Shown here: positions 1 to 7,482 of the stretch, piece after piece
Layout: the number at the start of each line of letters is the position of its first letter
Numbering within the stretch: position 1 is the first letter of the stretch
DNA from: an uncultured Porphyromonadaceae bacterium
GTDB lineage: Bacteria > Bacteroidota > Bacteroidia > Bacteroidales > Muribaculaceae
Direction: 5' to 3'
NCBI GenBank assembly: GCA_905212215.1
Contig: CAJMDR010000026.1
Span: forward strand, 1-13,460
Length of the DNA: 13,460 nt
Program-made: the position numbers and the translations under genes
The notes under the pieces: model-generated
What the model was told of the DNA's origin: nothing
What the model saw: the letters and a program-made list of their open reading frames with translations, nothing else
Databases searched by the model: none

Positions 1-1608
1 TTCGGCTATGTCCTCGGCATCGACCTCTTCCTTAATCATGGCACCTTCGCCCTGAAGCTCACGAAGTCTTGTCTGGATTTCCTTGTTTTCGTCTTCTTTC
101 TGCTTGATGAGCGAATAGCGAATCTCAGCAACCCTTGCATAGTTGCCTTCGTTCTGTGCTTTCTGAGCCTCGAAGTTCAGGTTTTCGATCTCCTGCTTAT
201 TCTTCTGAATCTTCTCTATCTCAGTCTTCTCGGCCATCCACTTAGCCTTGAGACTCTTCTCCGTCTCACGCAGATTTCCGAGTTTCTCGTCAATCTCCTT
301 GAGCTTGTACTCGTCGCCTTCGCGCTTAATGGCTTCACGTTCAATTTCCAGCTGCATGATTGCTCTTGCAGCCTCATCGAGTGCCTGAGGCATGGAATCA
401 CGTTCCAGACGAAGGCGGGAAGCTGCCTCTTCAATAAGGTCAATAGCCTTATCCGGAAGGAATCGGTCTGTGATATAGCGTACCGAAAGCTGTACGGCTG
501 CGATGATGGCTTCATCTTTGATACGTACACTATGGTGATTCTCATAGCGTTCTTTCAGACCACGAAGAATGGAGATGGCGGCCATTTCGTCGGGTTCATC
601 AACCATCACTTTCTGGAAACGACGCTCCAGAGCCTTGTCCTTCTCGAAATACTTCTGGTATTCGTCAAGAGTAGTGGCGCCTATGGAACGGAGTTCGCCA
701 CGAGCTAATGCCGGTTTCAGGATGTTGGCGGCATCCATGGCGCCCTCACCTTTTCCTGCACCTACCAATGTGTGGATTTCATCAATGAAAAGAATAATCT
801 CTCCATCGCTCTTGGTGACTTCCTGCACAATTGCTTTCAGTCTTTCCTCAAATTCTCCTTTGTATTTTGCTCCTGCTACCAAAGCACCCATGTCGAGGCT
901 GAAAATCTGTTTTGTCTTTAGATTCTCAGGTACATCGCCACGTACTATACGCATTGCCAGACCTTCTGCAATGGCGGTCTTGCCTGTTCCTGGCTCGCCT
1001 ACAAGCATAGGATTGTTCTTGGTTCTGCGGCTCAGAATCTGCAGAATACGGCGAATCTCTTCGTCACGGCCTATAACGGGATCCAGTTTGCCATTGCGTG
1101 CCCTGTCGTTCAGGTTGACAGCATACTTTGAAAGAGCCTGGTAGCTTTCCTCTGCGCTTTGGCCTGTAACCTTCTCTCCTTTGCGAAGTTCTATGATGGC
1201 AGCTTTCAGTCCGTCTTCAGTAAGGCCGGCATCCTTCATCAGTTGCGAAGCTCTGCTCTTGGATTTGAGAATACCCATAAGCATTGCTTCCACAGAGACA
1301 TATTCGTCGCCCATCGACTTAGAGAAGTCAATGGCTTTCTGCAAAGCGTCGTTGCTTTCCCTGCTCAGCATGACGTCACCGCCGCTAACCTTGGGAAGCA
1401 AGCCTATTTCTTTATCTATAGCCTGCTTAAGTGCCGGCTGACCGGCACCTAACTTCTGGAATATGAAGTTGCAGATGGACTCATTCTCCTGCAGCAAAGC
1501 CTTCAGGATATGCAACGGCTCTATCTGCTGTTGTCCCGAAGCCTTCGTCAGGTCTATGGCCTTCTGTATAACCTCCTGGCTTTTGATGGTGAAGTTATTG
1601 AAATTCAT
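1..1608 (-). CDS. clpB: ATP-dependent disaggregase ClpB (Hsp100), N-terminal 536 residues; C-terminus beyond window
   Basis: ClpB is a cytoplasmic hexameric AAA+ machine that pulls polypeptides out of aggregates together with DnaK/DnaJ/GrpE. Reading leftward from the ATG at 1606-1608, the protein begins MNFNNFTIKSQEVIQKA, a typical Clp-N repeat domain (about 1-145). NBD1 follows, with Walker A GEPGTGKT at 204-211 and Walker B ending in D276-E277 (LFIDEIHTLVGAG). The charged, coiled-coil M domain, which separates ClpB from ClpA/ClpC, covers roughly 405-525. The frame is open to base 1, so the window cuts the gene just before NBD2. The family is usually about 860 residues, so about 60% is present. 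No Shine-Dalgarno sequence precedes the start, as is normal for Bacteroidetes, and I found no good TAnnTTTG box between 1609 and 1680. The upstream neighbour is codirectional but is separated by a terminator hairpin, so clpB probably has its own promoter. Identification is firm; its heat-shock control is not visible here. Confidence 0.97.
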   Translation of the reverse strand, partial: MNFNNFTIKSQEVIQKAIDLTKASGQQQIEPLHILKALLQENESICNFIFQKLGAGQPALKQAIDKEIGLLPKVSGGDVMLSRESNDALQKAIDFSKSMGDEYVSVEAMLMGILKSKSRASQLMKDAGLTEDGLKAAIIELRKGEKVTGQSAEESYQALSKYAVNLNDRARNGKLDPVIGRDEEIRRILQILSRRTKNNPMLVGEPGTGKTAIAEGLAMRIVRGDVPENLKTKQIFSLDMGALVAGAKYKGEFEERLKAIVQEVTKSDGEIILFIDEIHTLVGAGKGEGAMDAANILKPALARGELRSIGATTLDEYQKYFEKDKALERRFQKVMVDEPDEMAAISILRGLKERYENHHSVRIKDEAIIAAVQLSVRYITDRFLPDKAIDLIEEAASRLRLERDSMPQALDEAARAIMQLEIEREAIKREGDEYKLKEIDEKLGNLRETEKSLKAKWMAEKTEIEKIQKNKQEIENLNFEAQKAQNEGNYARVAEIRYSLIKQKEDENKEIQTRLRELQGEGAMIKEEVDAEDIAE

Positions 1609-1685
1609 CGTAAAGCGTGTGTTTTTTAGTATTATGTAAATTTAACAATTTGAATCCCTATAATGTTTGGTTGCCACATAACGAA

Positions 1686-1712
1686 AGGACCGAGCCTATA
1701 AGACCCGGTCCT
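1686..1712 (-). terminator. Terminator hairpin after the large secreted-protein gene
   Basis: Read on the minus strand, an 11-bp stem (AGGACCGGGTC / GGCTCGGTCCT, including two G-U pairs) closes a 5-nt loop TTATA and is followed by TTTCG. It lies about 50 nt past the stop codon of the 1485-residue protein and before clpB. The stem is strong but the T tract is short, so termination may be partial. The rest of 1609-1761 is AT-rich and shows nothing else I can support. Confidence 0.6.
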
Positions 1713-1761
1713 GACTTCTGCTACATTTTAAGTTGAACTGTTACCTGCTTTTCGGTAATTA

Positions 1762-4700
1762 TCATTCAACTATGAGCTTTATTGCTTTACCTTCTATGCG
1801 GACTATGTAGATTCCTCTTCCAGTCGTAATAAAAGTGTAATCCGCCTTTAAATTGCCTGCAAATATCACTTTGCCTGCAATATCAGCTATCTCAGCATGT
1901 TTGCCGGAGGCATTGGAAATAAGTATGCCATTGTCCGTAGAACTGATGGCTATCTGTGGTGCGTCCAATGCATCTACTCCGGTATGAACAACGCTGACTT
2001 CATTGGTGGGACGTGATTCTCCGGCATTATAAACAGCCGTTACGCGATATCTGTGGTTACCTTTAACGGCAGTTCTGTCAAGATATTCGGTGGTGTTTAC
2101 TGGAGCGGAGTTGATTTTGACGCCGTCGCGGTAAACGTTGTAACCGGCAAGAACTAATGAGTCTCCGGAGGCAGGTTGGTATGTCACATCGTCAATCAGC
2201 ATCATCATGCGGTCGAAGCTGACACAGCGTATTGCGAAATACTTGGTCCCTGCAGGTAAGGTAAAGCTGTATTCTGTCCAGGTACCGGAGATGTCCATTT
2301 TGGCATCGAGCTGGGTAAAGGAAGCTATTTCCTTATCGGATGAAGATACCATAACCCGGAACGATTCGAGGTATTTTGAGTTATAACTCTTCGCCCAGAA
2401 GGATATTGTCTGAGCTTTACCGCTCAAGAGGGGAGAAATAAGCCAGTCATCGCAAGCTATAGCCTGACCGTTCTTAGCCACATACATGTTGCTGAGATAC
2501 TGATTTCCGGAATGAGCTGCAAAAGTGGTATTCTCAGGACGCAACTGGGATGTCATGACAAACCAGGACTGCATGGAACCTTGGTCAATGCCGGGAATGG
2601 CAATGTTCTGCATGGAACCGATATTTCCCTGATCTGCATCGACAAGAGTCCAGTTACCAAGGTTTGAATTGGAATAAGCGGGATATGACTCGAAAGATTC
2701 AGTTACAGCAGCGCTGCCGCCCACAAGGTCAGGAGCTGTCCAAGACAACTTAATCTTGCTGCCTGTCTGTTCGCCTTGCAGATTTGTCGGTACAGGCCAT
2801 ACAGGCAAGGAAAGCTTTGTCTTGGCAACATCACTGATATTGTCATTTGAAATCTGGTCATCTGCCCATGCGACTTCCGCCTTATAAGTTACCTCTTCAT
2901 CATCCAGTACACTCAGTGTATCTGTGAAATGTACAGAATTCTTCAATCCCGGTTTAAGTTCCGTTCCCGGAAGCTCGCTGACTACTTTATCACCGCGCAT
3001 AAGGCGCACACTGTATCCATTGGCCGTCTGTCGTCCTTCATTTCCAACAGATGCCGTGATATTTACAGGCATCCCTGGTTGACTCTCTATCGGTACGATG
3101 ATGTTTTGTAAAGCAAGATTTCGGTCTGTGATAGAGCCAATACGCACTGCATCTATCATTACGAAAGCGTAAAGGTGGACACACGCAGTGAATGCTATCT
3201 GAACAGTCTTCCCTTTGTAGGCAGACAGGTCGATTTCCACTCTCTGCCAGCCGGGAAGGCTGTTGCACAGTGCGTCTACAGTAGCAGTTTGTATTTTTTT
3301 CCATCCGTTGCCGCTGTTTACTTCAACGGTCAAGGTGTTTATGTCTTTACCTTGTTCAGTGATGTTGAATGTAAAGAAAGTCAGCGCCGAAGTTGATATC
3401 GGGTCAAGGGCTATTTTACCAGTGTAAAGTCGGGCTGAGTCAAGCATGTTTTCTCCCTTGAAGGCCATGAATCCTGCATCTCCATCAGCAGGTTCCATAT
3501 CTGTGAAGGTGGCTTCATTGGCCACTACCCATTGAGCTTTGCTGCCTACAAGTCTATTGATGCCGAGATTATGTGAGATGTGTCCGTTAGCAAACGATTC
3601 CCTATACGGATTCTTATAAGGTGTACCTACGCTGAGTGTCTGTGTGCCTTTTCCTGCCGATTTGCCGCCTTTGGTTACTGCATAGACTCCGTAGGCAAGG
3701 AATTCCTGGTCTGCTTCGGGAGAAACAGCCTGATATGTATAAGAACATTGTTTTAAGCCTTCTGCCACCACGACTTCGCCACTGGTCTTCAGCTGGGTTA
3801 CGGTGTAGGAAATCAGATTCTTGTTCAGCGGGTTGCCATCTTTGTCTACTTCGGGGGCAGTCCATGATATTGTTACCTGTCCCGGCTTTGCGGAATTCTC
3901 GGTGAAAGTCAGATCCGAAACATCGGCAGGAGTGTTGATGCCAAGGAAAGAAGTTACTTCGAGAGGCTGTCCTTTGCCAAAGGTATTGGATGCCGTTATT
4001 GTATAGCTCACCGAACCGGCCTTCTCTGTGGTATCGGAGAATGTGAGTCTGGACCCGGGTTGTACGTTTTCGAATGCTGCTATCTGCCTTCCGTTACTAA
4101 TAACTGTCACATTGGTTATCTCTTTAAGAGTTGAACCGTCAATTGCCTTGGTCGGGGCATTGAACGAGAACTGAGCCGAGGGAGTACCATCTTCAGCGGG
4201 AGCAGTGGTGAATCCTTCCGACACTGCCGGAGCTTTTACGCTTACAGCCTCGTCGATAAGCAGATTATCTATATCCAGACGGTATGAACCAGCATCTGAA
4301 ATGCCATGGATTCCGGCATAATAGATTCCGTCTGCCTGCGGACGCAGCCATGCGGTGTAATACGAATCAGTGCTTTTGTCGAGAATAACTGGAGCTATCA
4401 GTTGCTCTGTCATTCCATCCACAGTATTGCTCTTGCCCCATTTCACCTCCATTCGTTCAGAGGATTTGGACGCATAGCCAGCACTTGCTATAAGCTGGAG
4501 CCGGTAGATATATCCCGCTTTCAGCCTTATCGGCGGTGTTATCAGCCAGTCATCCATTGCTGTTTCTGCAACACCACTGCAGCTGAAACCTCCGGTAGTG
4601 GATGAGCGCTGAATCCAAGTCTTGGCATCACCGTTGGAATTGATGATGGTATAGAAAGCATTGAGATCCTTGTTGTCGAAATTATCGCTGAAGGCAGGCT

Positions 4701-6219
4701 CTATGACACTGCCGGAAATAACAGCCTTGGTCTTGCCTATGCCTGACTGATTCCCACGGAAATGGGCTTGCACCGTATATTGATGTTTGCTCAGACGGTC
4801 CGTATTACCCACTGTGTCATGATATTCTGCTTCTTGAAGCGAATCGGCAAGTATTTTGCCGTCGGAGATTCTGGTAATGGTGTAGTATCTTTCCGAAGCA
4901 CTGAAGTATCCGCCTTCCAGAGTAGAATTGATATGTGACCATTTTACAGTGCAGATGCCATCGGCATAAGTCAGAGCAGGAGAGGGAACACGAGGAGTGC
5001 CGTTGCCGACAAATGAGGATATTCTCGTAGGCAGAGATATACCATGGTCATTGATAAGCAGAACTGTGAAACGAGTGCTTCCGGTTGCTTTCGCTTCCAC
5101 GGGCACAGAGACCTGAGAACCATAAGCTGTTTCCCCTTCCGCAACAACGATTCCGCCCACTACCACACGGTAACGAATCGCTCCTGATGCAGCAGTACCA
5201 TTGGCGGTGGTTGTCGGCGTAGAGAAACTTGCGGTACCTGTGTGATTGCCGTTTTCAAAATTCACTTTGAGGTTCTTAGCAGCTCCGGGGGCTTCAGGAT
5301 GTACTGCTTCACGCACAACGGAGAGCGCTGTTACTTCCTCATTATATGGGAAGTCAAGGACTTTGGTAGCCAGACCGTTCTGAAGATTGATTTCATAGAG
5401 CCCTGCTCGGTGACTTTCCGTGCTGACGGTAAAGAAGCAACGTCCTGTAACCGGGTCTATGGTACCGGAGGTCATGTAGTAAGGTGCGAGTCCGGTAGCA
5501 CCGATACGGGTAGTTGTGCCTGTCTTTTTGTCTACCTTCAGCAGATCTCCTTTGGAGTCTATCGCATAGACTTGACCTTGAGCATCGCACATCACGGCCA
5601 TCCAAGGCTGTTCCAGTTCGCGGATCACGGTACGTTTCTTCAACTCGAAGTCAGCGTAGCCGAAGACGTAGCCCGTTCCCTTGGAATTGTAGTAGCAGCC
5701 ATACACATTGTCTGTGGTAGGGTCGTATGCCATGTCGCTGCCTGCTATATCGGCAATCGACATATTCGCTCCTCCGGTACGTTTCCACGTAATAGGATTG
5801 ATTTTCATCCATGTTGTGGAGAAGACACCGGGAGCCGGGGATGTGTACATGATAGAATGGAACAGATCCCTTGCCAACGCTCCTCCGCCGGTACTTCTCA
5901 GCCCTTTGAACAGAGTAGTGAAAGTGCCCCCTTCTGTGAACGAATACAGTCCCATTGGTCTGATTGAAGTGTTTCCTGTTGAAATGACACTTCCCACAAA
6001 AAGGAGGGAATCGGAGGAAGAAGTTGCCCTTCGTCCTTGAATGATACTGTTACGTTGCAGGTCATGCAATGTAACCGACTGTTCAGCAACAGTGCTGTTT
6101 TCAGGTAGCGGGAAAGTCCAGGCCTCTGTTGCCATGGACTTTTCGACAGCCTGTGTAGGTGAGCCTCCGTACAGAGGCATTGCACATAGAATCAGTGCAA
6201 GTAGGTTGAATTGTTTCAT
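1762..6219 (-). CDS. Giant secreted multidomain protein: propeller-like N-terminus, FN3-like and choice-of-anchor J (cleaved adhesin) modules, T9SS-type C-terminal tail
   Basis: This 1485-residue protein is probably surface-exposed or released. It begins with a signal peptide (about 1-24: MKQFNLLALILCAMPLYGG, then PTQA). Residues about 60-300 form repeated strand/turn units (for example DPTTDNVYGCYY, DAQGQVYAIDSKGDLLKVD, DPVTGRCFFTV) that look like a beta-propeller. FN3-like modules lie at about 310-405, 410-500, 665-760 and 762-865. Choice-of-anchor J modules lie at about 505-658 (DDWLITPPI, then LDIDNLLID), 870-1028 (ends MIDAVRIG) and 1172-1347 (DDWLISPLL, then LIDDVTY). A CARDB-like segment spans about 1030-1130. 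The last J module interrupts an FN3 fold whose first strands are at 1142-1163 and the rest at 1355-1412. The final 65 residues (IADIAGKVIFAG, GIYIVRIEGKAIKLIVE) match the type A Por/T9SS sorting tail. Related modules occur in gingipain and haemagglutinin adhesin regions. No protease or glycosidase catalytic domain is visible, so a binding or scaffold role is inferred. A -7 box lies just upstream of the start. Confidence 0.85.
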   Translation of the reverse strand: MKQFNLLALILCAMPLYGGSPTQAVEKSMATEAWTFPLPENSTVAEQSVTLHDLQRNSIIQGRRATSSSDSLLFVGSVISTGNTSIRPMGLYSFTEGGTFTTLFKGLRSTGGGALARDLFHSIMYTSPAPGVFSTTWMKINPITWKRTGGANMSIADIAGSDMAYDPTTDNVYGCYYNSKGTGYVFGYADFELKKRTVIRELEQPWMAVMCDAQGQVYAIDSKGDLLKVDKKTGTTTRIGATGLAPYYMTSGTIDPVTGRCFFTVSTESHRAGLYEINLQNGLATKVLDFPYNEEVTALSVVREAVHPEAPGAAKNLKVNFENGNHTGTASFSTPTTTANGTAASGAIRYRVVVGGIVVAEGETAYGSQVSVPVEAKATGSTRFTVLLINDHGISLPTRISSFVGNGTPRVPSPALTYADGICTVKWSHINSTLEGGYFSASERYYTITRISDGKILADSLQEAEYHDTVGNTDRLSKHQYTVQAHFRGNQSGIGKTKAVISGSVIEPAFSDNFDNKDLNAFYTIINSNGDAKTWIQRSSTTGGFSCSGVAETAMDDWLITPPIRLKAGYIYRLQLIASAGYASKSSERMEVKWGKSNTVDGMTEQLIAPVILDKSTDSYYTAWLRPQADGIYYAGIHGISDAGSYRLDIDNLLIDEAVSVKAPAVSEGFTTAPAEDGTPSAQFSFNAPTKAIDGSTLKEITNVTVISNGRQIAAFENVQPGSRLTFSDTTEKAGSVSYTITASNTFGKGQPLEVTSFLGINTPADVSDLTFTENSAKPGQVTISWTAPEVDKDGNPLNKNLISYTVTQLKTSGEVVVAEGLKQCSYTYQAVSPEADQEFLAYGVYAVTKGGKSAGKGTQTLSVGTPYKNPYRESFANGHISHNLGINRLVGSKAQWVVANEATFTDMEPADGDAGFMAFKGENMLDSARLYTGKIALDPISTSALTFFTFNITEQGKDINTLTVEVNSGNGWKKIQTATVDALCNSLPGWQRVEIDLSAYKGKTVQIAFTACVHLYAFVMIDAVRIGSITDRNLALQNIIVPIESQPGMPVNITASVGNEGRQTANGYSVRLMRGDKVVSELPGTELKPGLKNSVHFTDTLSVLDDEEVTYKAEVAWADDQISNDNISDVAKTKLSLPVWPVPTNLQGEQTGSKIKLSWTAPDLVGGSAAVTESFESYPAYSNSNLGNWTLVDADQGNIGSMQNIAIPGIDQGSMQSWFVMTSQLRPENTTFAAHSGNQYLSNMYVAKNGQAIACDDWLISPLLSGKAQTISFWAKSYNSKYLESFRVMVSSSDKEIASFTQLDAKMDISGTWTEYSFTLPAGTKYFAIRCVSFDRMMMLIDDVTYQPASGDSLVLAGYNVYRDGVKINSAPVNTTEYLDRTAVKGNHRYRVTAVYNAGESRPTNEVSVVHTGVDALDAPQIAISSTDNGILISNASGKHAEIADIAGKVIFAGNLKADYTFITTGRGIYIVRIEGKAIKLIVE

Positions 6220-6239
6220 GCTGTAGAATTTATCCGTGG

Positions 6240-6247
6240 CAAAATTA
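6240..6247 (-). promoter_or_regulatory. Bacteroidetes -7 promoter box (TAATTTTG) for the large secreted-protein gene
   Basis: The minus strand reads TAATTTTG, a full match to the Bacteroidetes -7 consensus TAnnTTTG, 20 bases upstream of the ATG at 6217-6219. This would give a leader of about 15 nt. A TTTG that could act as the -33 box is on the minus strand at 6264-6267, but the spacer is about 15-16 bp rather than the usual 19-21, so only the -7 part is well supported. Confidence 0.5.
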
Positions 6248-6253
6248 GAGTGA

Positions 6254-6271
6254 ATTATTTTCCAAAATAAT
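6254..6271. promoter_or_regulatory. 18-bp perfect palindrome in the divergent promoter region (possible operator)
   Basis: ATTATTTT-CC-AAAATAAT is a perfect 8-bp inverted repeat around a 2-bp centre, between the divergent secreted-protein and Crp/Fnr genes. It sits immediately upstream of the minus-strand -7 box, so a bound protein could block or recruit polymerase for that gene. The low-complexity A/T composition means it could be chance. No T run suggests a terminator role. Confidence 0.35.
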
Positions 6272-6283
6272 GACTTATATCAG
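6270..6283 (+). promoter_or_regulatory. FNR-like dyad upstream of the Crp/Fnr regulator gene
   Basis: ATGAC-TTAT-ATCAG resembles the FNR-type site TTGAT-N4-ATCAA and shares 11 of 12 bases of its core (TGACYTATATCA) with a site upstream of the kinase gene at 10582-10595. It lies about 60 bp before the regulator's start codon, suggesting autoregulation. This is inference from pattern only. Confidence 0.35.
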
Positions 6284-6344
6284 AGAAACAGAATAATGTC
6301 ATATTCAGCAAACAATAAAAAGAATCAAATTCGTTTAAAGATGT

Positions 6345-6947
6345 ATGGAAGAGAAGGATTGGCTATTAGGAGATATATTTGCAGTTCACCACAAATTACC
6401 CTCGGAGTGTGTGGATGAAATAACGGAAGCGGCCGTTCTTGTGCGCCTCGGACGCCGCAAGACTATTTTGCGGCAGGGTGAAGTTTGTCATGCTTTCTAC
6501 TTCAATAGAAACGGCATGATGAGGATTGTAAATGAATGGGAAGGTGAAGAAGATACCGTGGCAATAGGGGAAGGTGGCGATGTGTTCACTTCATTGCATT
6601 CCTGGTGGAATGATGAACCAAGCATCTTTTCGCTTGTCAGTGTTGTACCGACTGATATCTGGGTTATAGGATATGATGAAATGCGAAGGCTTCTTGATAA
6701 ATGGCCCGACTTATGGAAATGGATGTGCAAGCTGCTCACTGAACAAGTATATGGTTTTGAAAGGCGCTATCTTTTTTTCGGGCGTTGTAGTGCAGAAGAA
6801 CGATACCGCAACTTCATGGCACGCCGTTCCGGAACTTTCCTGCATCTTTCAGTAAAACATATGGCTCAGTATCTAAAAATCGCACCGGAAACATTAAGCA
6901 GGATAAGAGCAAGGGTGGTAAGAGGTGACAGGACTAAGGCAAAATAA
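6345..6947 (+). CDS. Crp/Fnr-family transcriptional regulator
   Basis: This is a 200-residue cytoplasmic DNA-binding regulator of the short Bacteroidetes Crp/Fnr type. Residues about 15-130 form the cupin-like effector domain (TILRQGEVCHAFYFNRNGMMRIV), then a dimer helix (about 115-145) and a compact helix-turn-helix (HMAQYLKIAPETLSRIRARV, about 172-191). The phosphate-binding cassette of cAMP binders (GE...RxA) is not recognisable, and there is no N-terminal cysteine cluster like that of true FNR (cysteines only at 22, 48, 128, 148), so the ligand is unknown and an Fe-S O2 sensor is unlikely. The recognition helix E182-T-L-S185-R186 matches the FNR-style ExxSR pattern, which favours TTGAT half-sites. 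An ATG at 6341 is out of frame, so 6345 is the natural start. The VOC gene starts 35 bp after its stop and is probably cotranscribed. Confidence 0.88.
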   Translation: MEEKDWLLGDIFAVHHKLPSECVDEITEAAVLVRLGRRKTILRQGEVCHAFYFNRNGMMRIVNEWEGEEDTVAIGEGGDVFTSLHSWWNDEPSIFSLVSVVPTDIWVIGYDEMRRLLDKWPDLWKWMCKLLTEQVYGFERRYLFFGRCSAEERYRNFMARRSGTFLHLSVKHMAQYLKIAPETLSRIRARVVRGDRTKAK

Positions 6948-6982
6948 ATATTCCGGAACATCGTTAAGAGAAAAAAGAAACA

Positions 6983-7369
6983 ATGAAATTTCACTTCAAC
7001 CATTTCAACATCAACGTAGCGGACATTGAACGCTCAATGTCTTTCTATTCTCGGGCTCTCGGACTGGAGAAAGTAGGGGAGATAGATCATCCTGACAAGG
7101 GATATAAGATTACATACCTTTCTTCAGAGGAAGAATCATTCCGTCTTGAACTGACATGGCTGGCAGACCATCTTCAGCCTTACGACTTGGGTGAGAATGA
7201 AAGCCACTTAGCTTTTGCTGTGGATACGCAGGAAGATTTTGACACTGCTCACAATCTTCATAAAGAGATGGGATGTATATGTTTCGAGAATCCGTCCATG
7301 GGCATCTACTTCATTGAAGACCCGGACGGTTACTGGATAGAAATCATACCTCCGAGGCTGAAAGGTTAA
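6983..7369 (+). CDS. Glyoxalase I-like VOC-family metalloenzyme
   Basis: This is a 128-residue single-module vicinal-oxygen-chelate protein, the normal length for bacterial glyoxalase I (lactoylglutathione lyase). That enzyme isomerises the hemithioacetal of methylglyoxal and a thiol. The four expected metal ligands are all visible: H7 (FNHFNINV), E56 (RLELTW), H75 (SHLAFAV) and E120 (GYWIEIIP), in the H-E-H-E order of GloA. The FIEDPDGYWIE signature near the end is typical of the family. It probably acts in the cytoplasm in methylglyoxal detoxification. The thiol cofactor is uncertain because many Bacteroidales do not clearly make glutathione, so another VOC activity is possible. It follows the Crp/Fnr gene closely and is followed by a hairpin before htpG, so regulator and enzyme may form a two-gene unit. 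Confidence 0.85.
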   Translation: MKFHFNHFNINVADIERSMSFYSRALGLEKVGEIDHPDKGYKITYLSSEEESFRLELTWLADHLQPYDLGENESHLAFAVDTQEDFDTAHNLHKEMGCICFENPSMGIYFIEDPDGYWIEIIPPRLKG

Positions 7370-7417
7370 TAAAGGAAAATCTGACCCTGAGGTCGGCACG
7401 GTTTTTGTAAATTATAT

Positions 7418-7447
7418 AGAGAAGTGCAAACAGCCAGGCACTTCTCT
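7418..7447 (+). terminator. Hairpin between the VOC gene and htpG (terminator or 5'-UTR element)
   Basis: AGAGAAGTGC pairs perfectly over 10 bp with GCACTTCTCT across a 10-nt loop and is followed by TTGTTTAAT, a weak T tract. It ends only 35 bp before the favoured htpG start, leaving no room for an ordinary promoter after it. Either it partly terminates the upstream transcript, or it sits inside the htpG leader. Confidence 0.45.
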
Positions 7448-7482
7448 TTGTTTAATACATGAAACCGAAAACACAACATAAA

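Noticed and set aside
569..1144. Plus-strand open frame of 191 codons
   Set aside because: It is the antisense shadow of clpB, whose minus-strand translation has full Hsp100 motifs.
5242..5967. Plus-strand open frame of 241 codons with a hydrophobic, Cys/His-rich product
   Set aside because: It lies wholly opposite the N-terminal part of the large secreted protein; no domain is recognisable and composition is that of an antisense frame.
7382..7395. Short palindrome TGACC-CTGA-GGTCG before htpG
   Set aside because: Only a 4-5 bp stem, poor match to the FNR-like dyads and no T run directly after it; likely chance.
7459..7482. Upstream ATG that would add MKPKTQHK to HtpG
   Set aside because: Related HtpG proteins start at the equivalent of MAQGKIGVTT; the extra residues have no family counterpart, and the ATG lies just after a hairpin.
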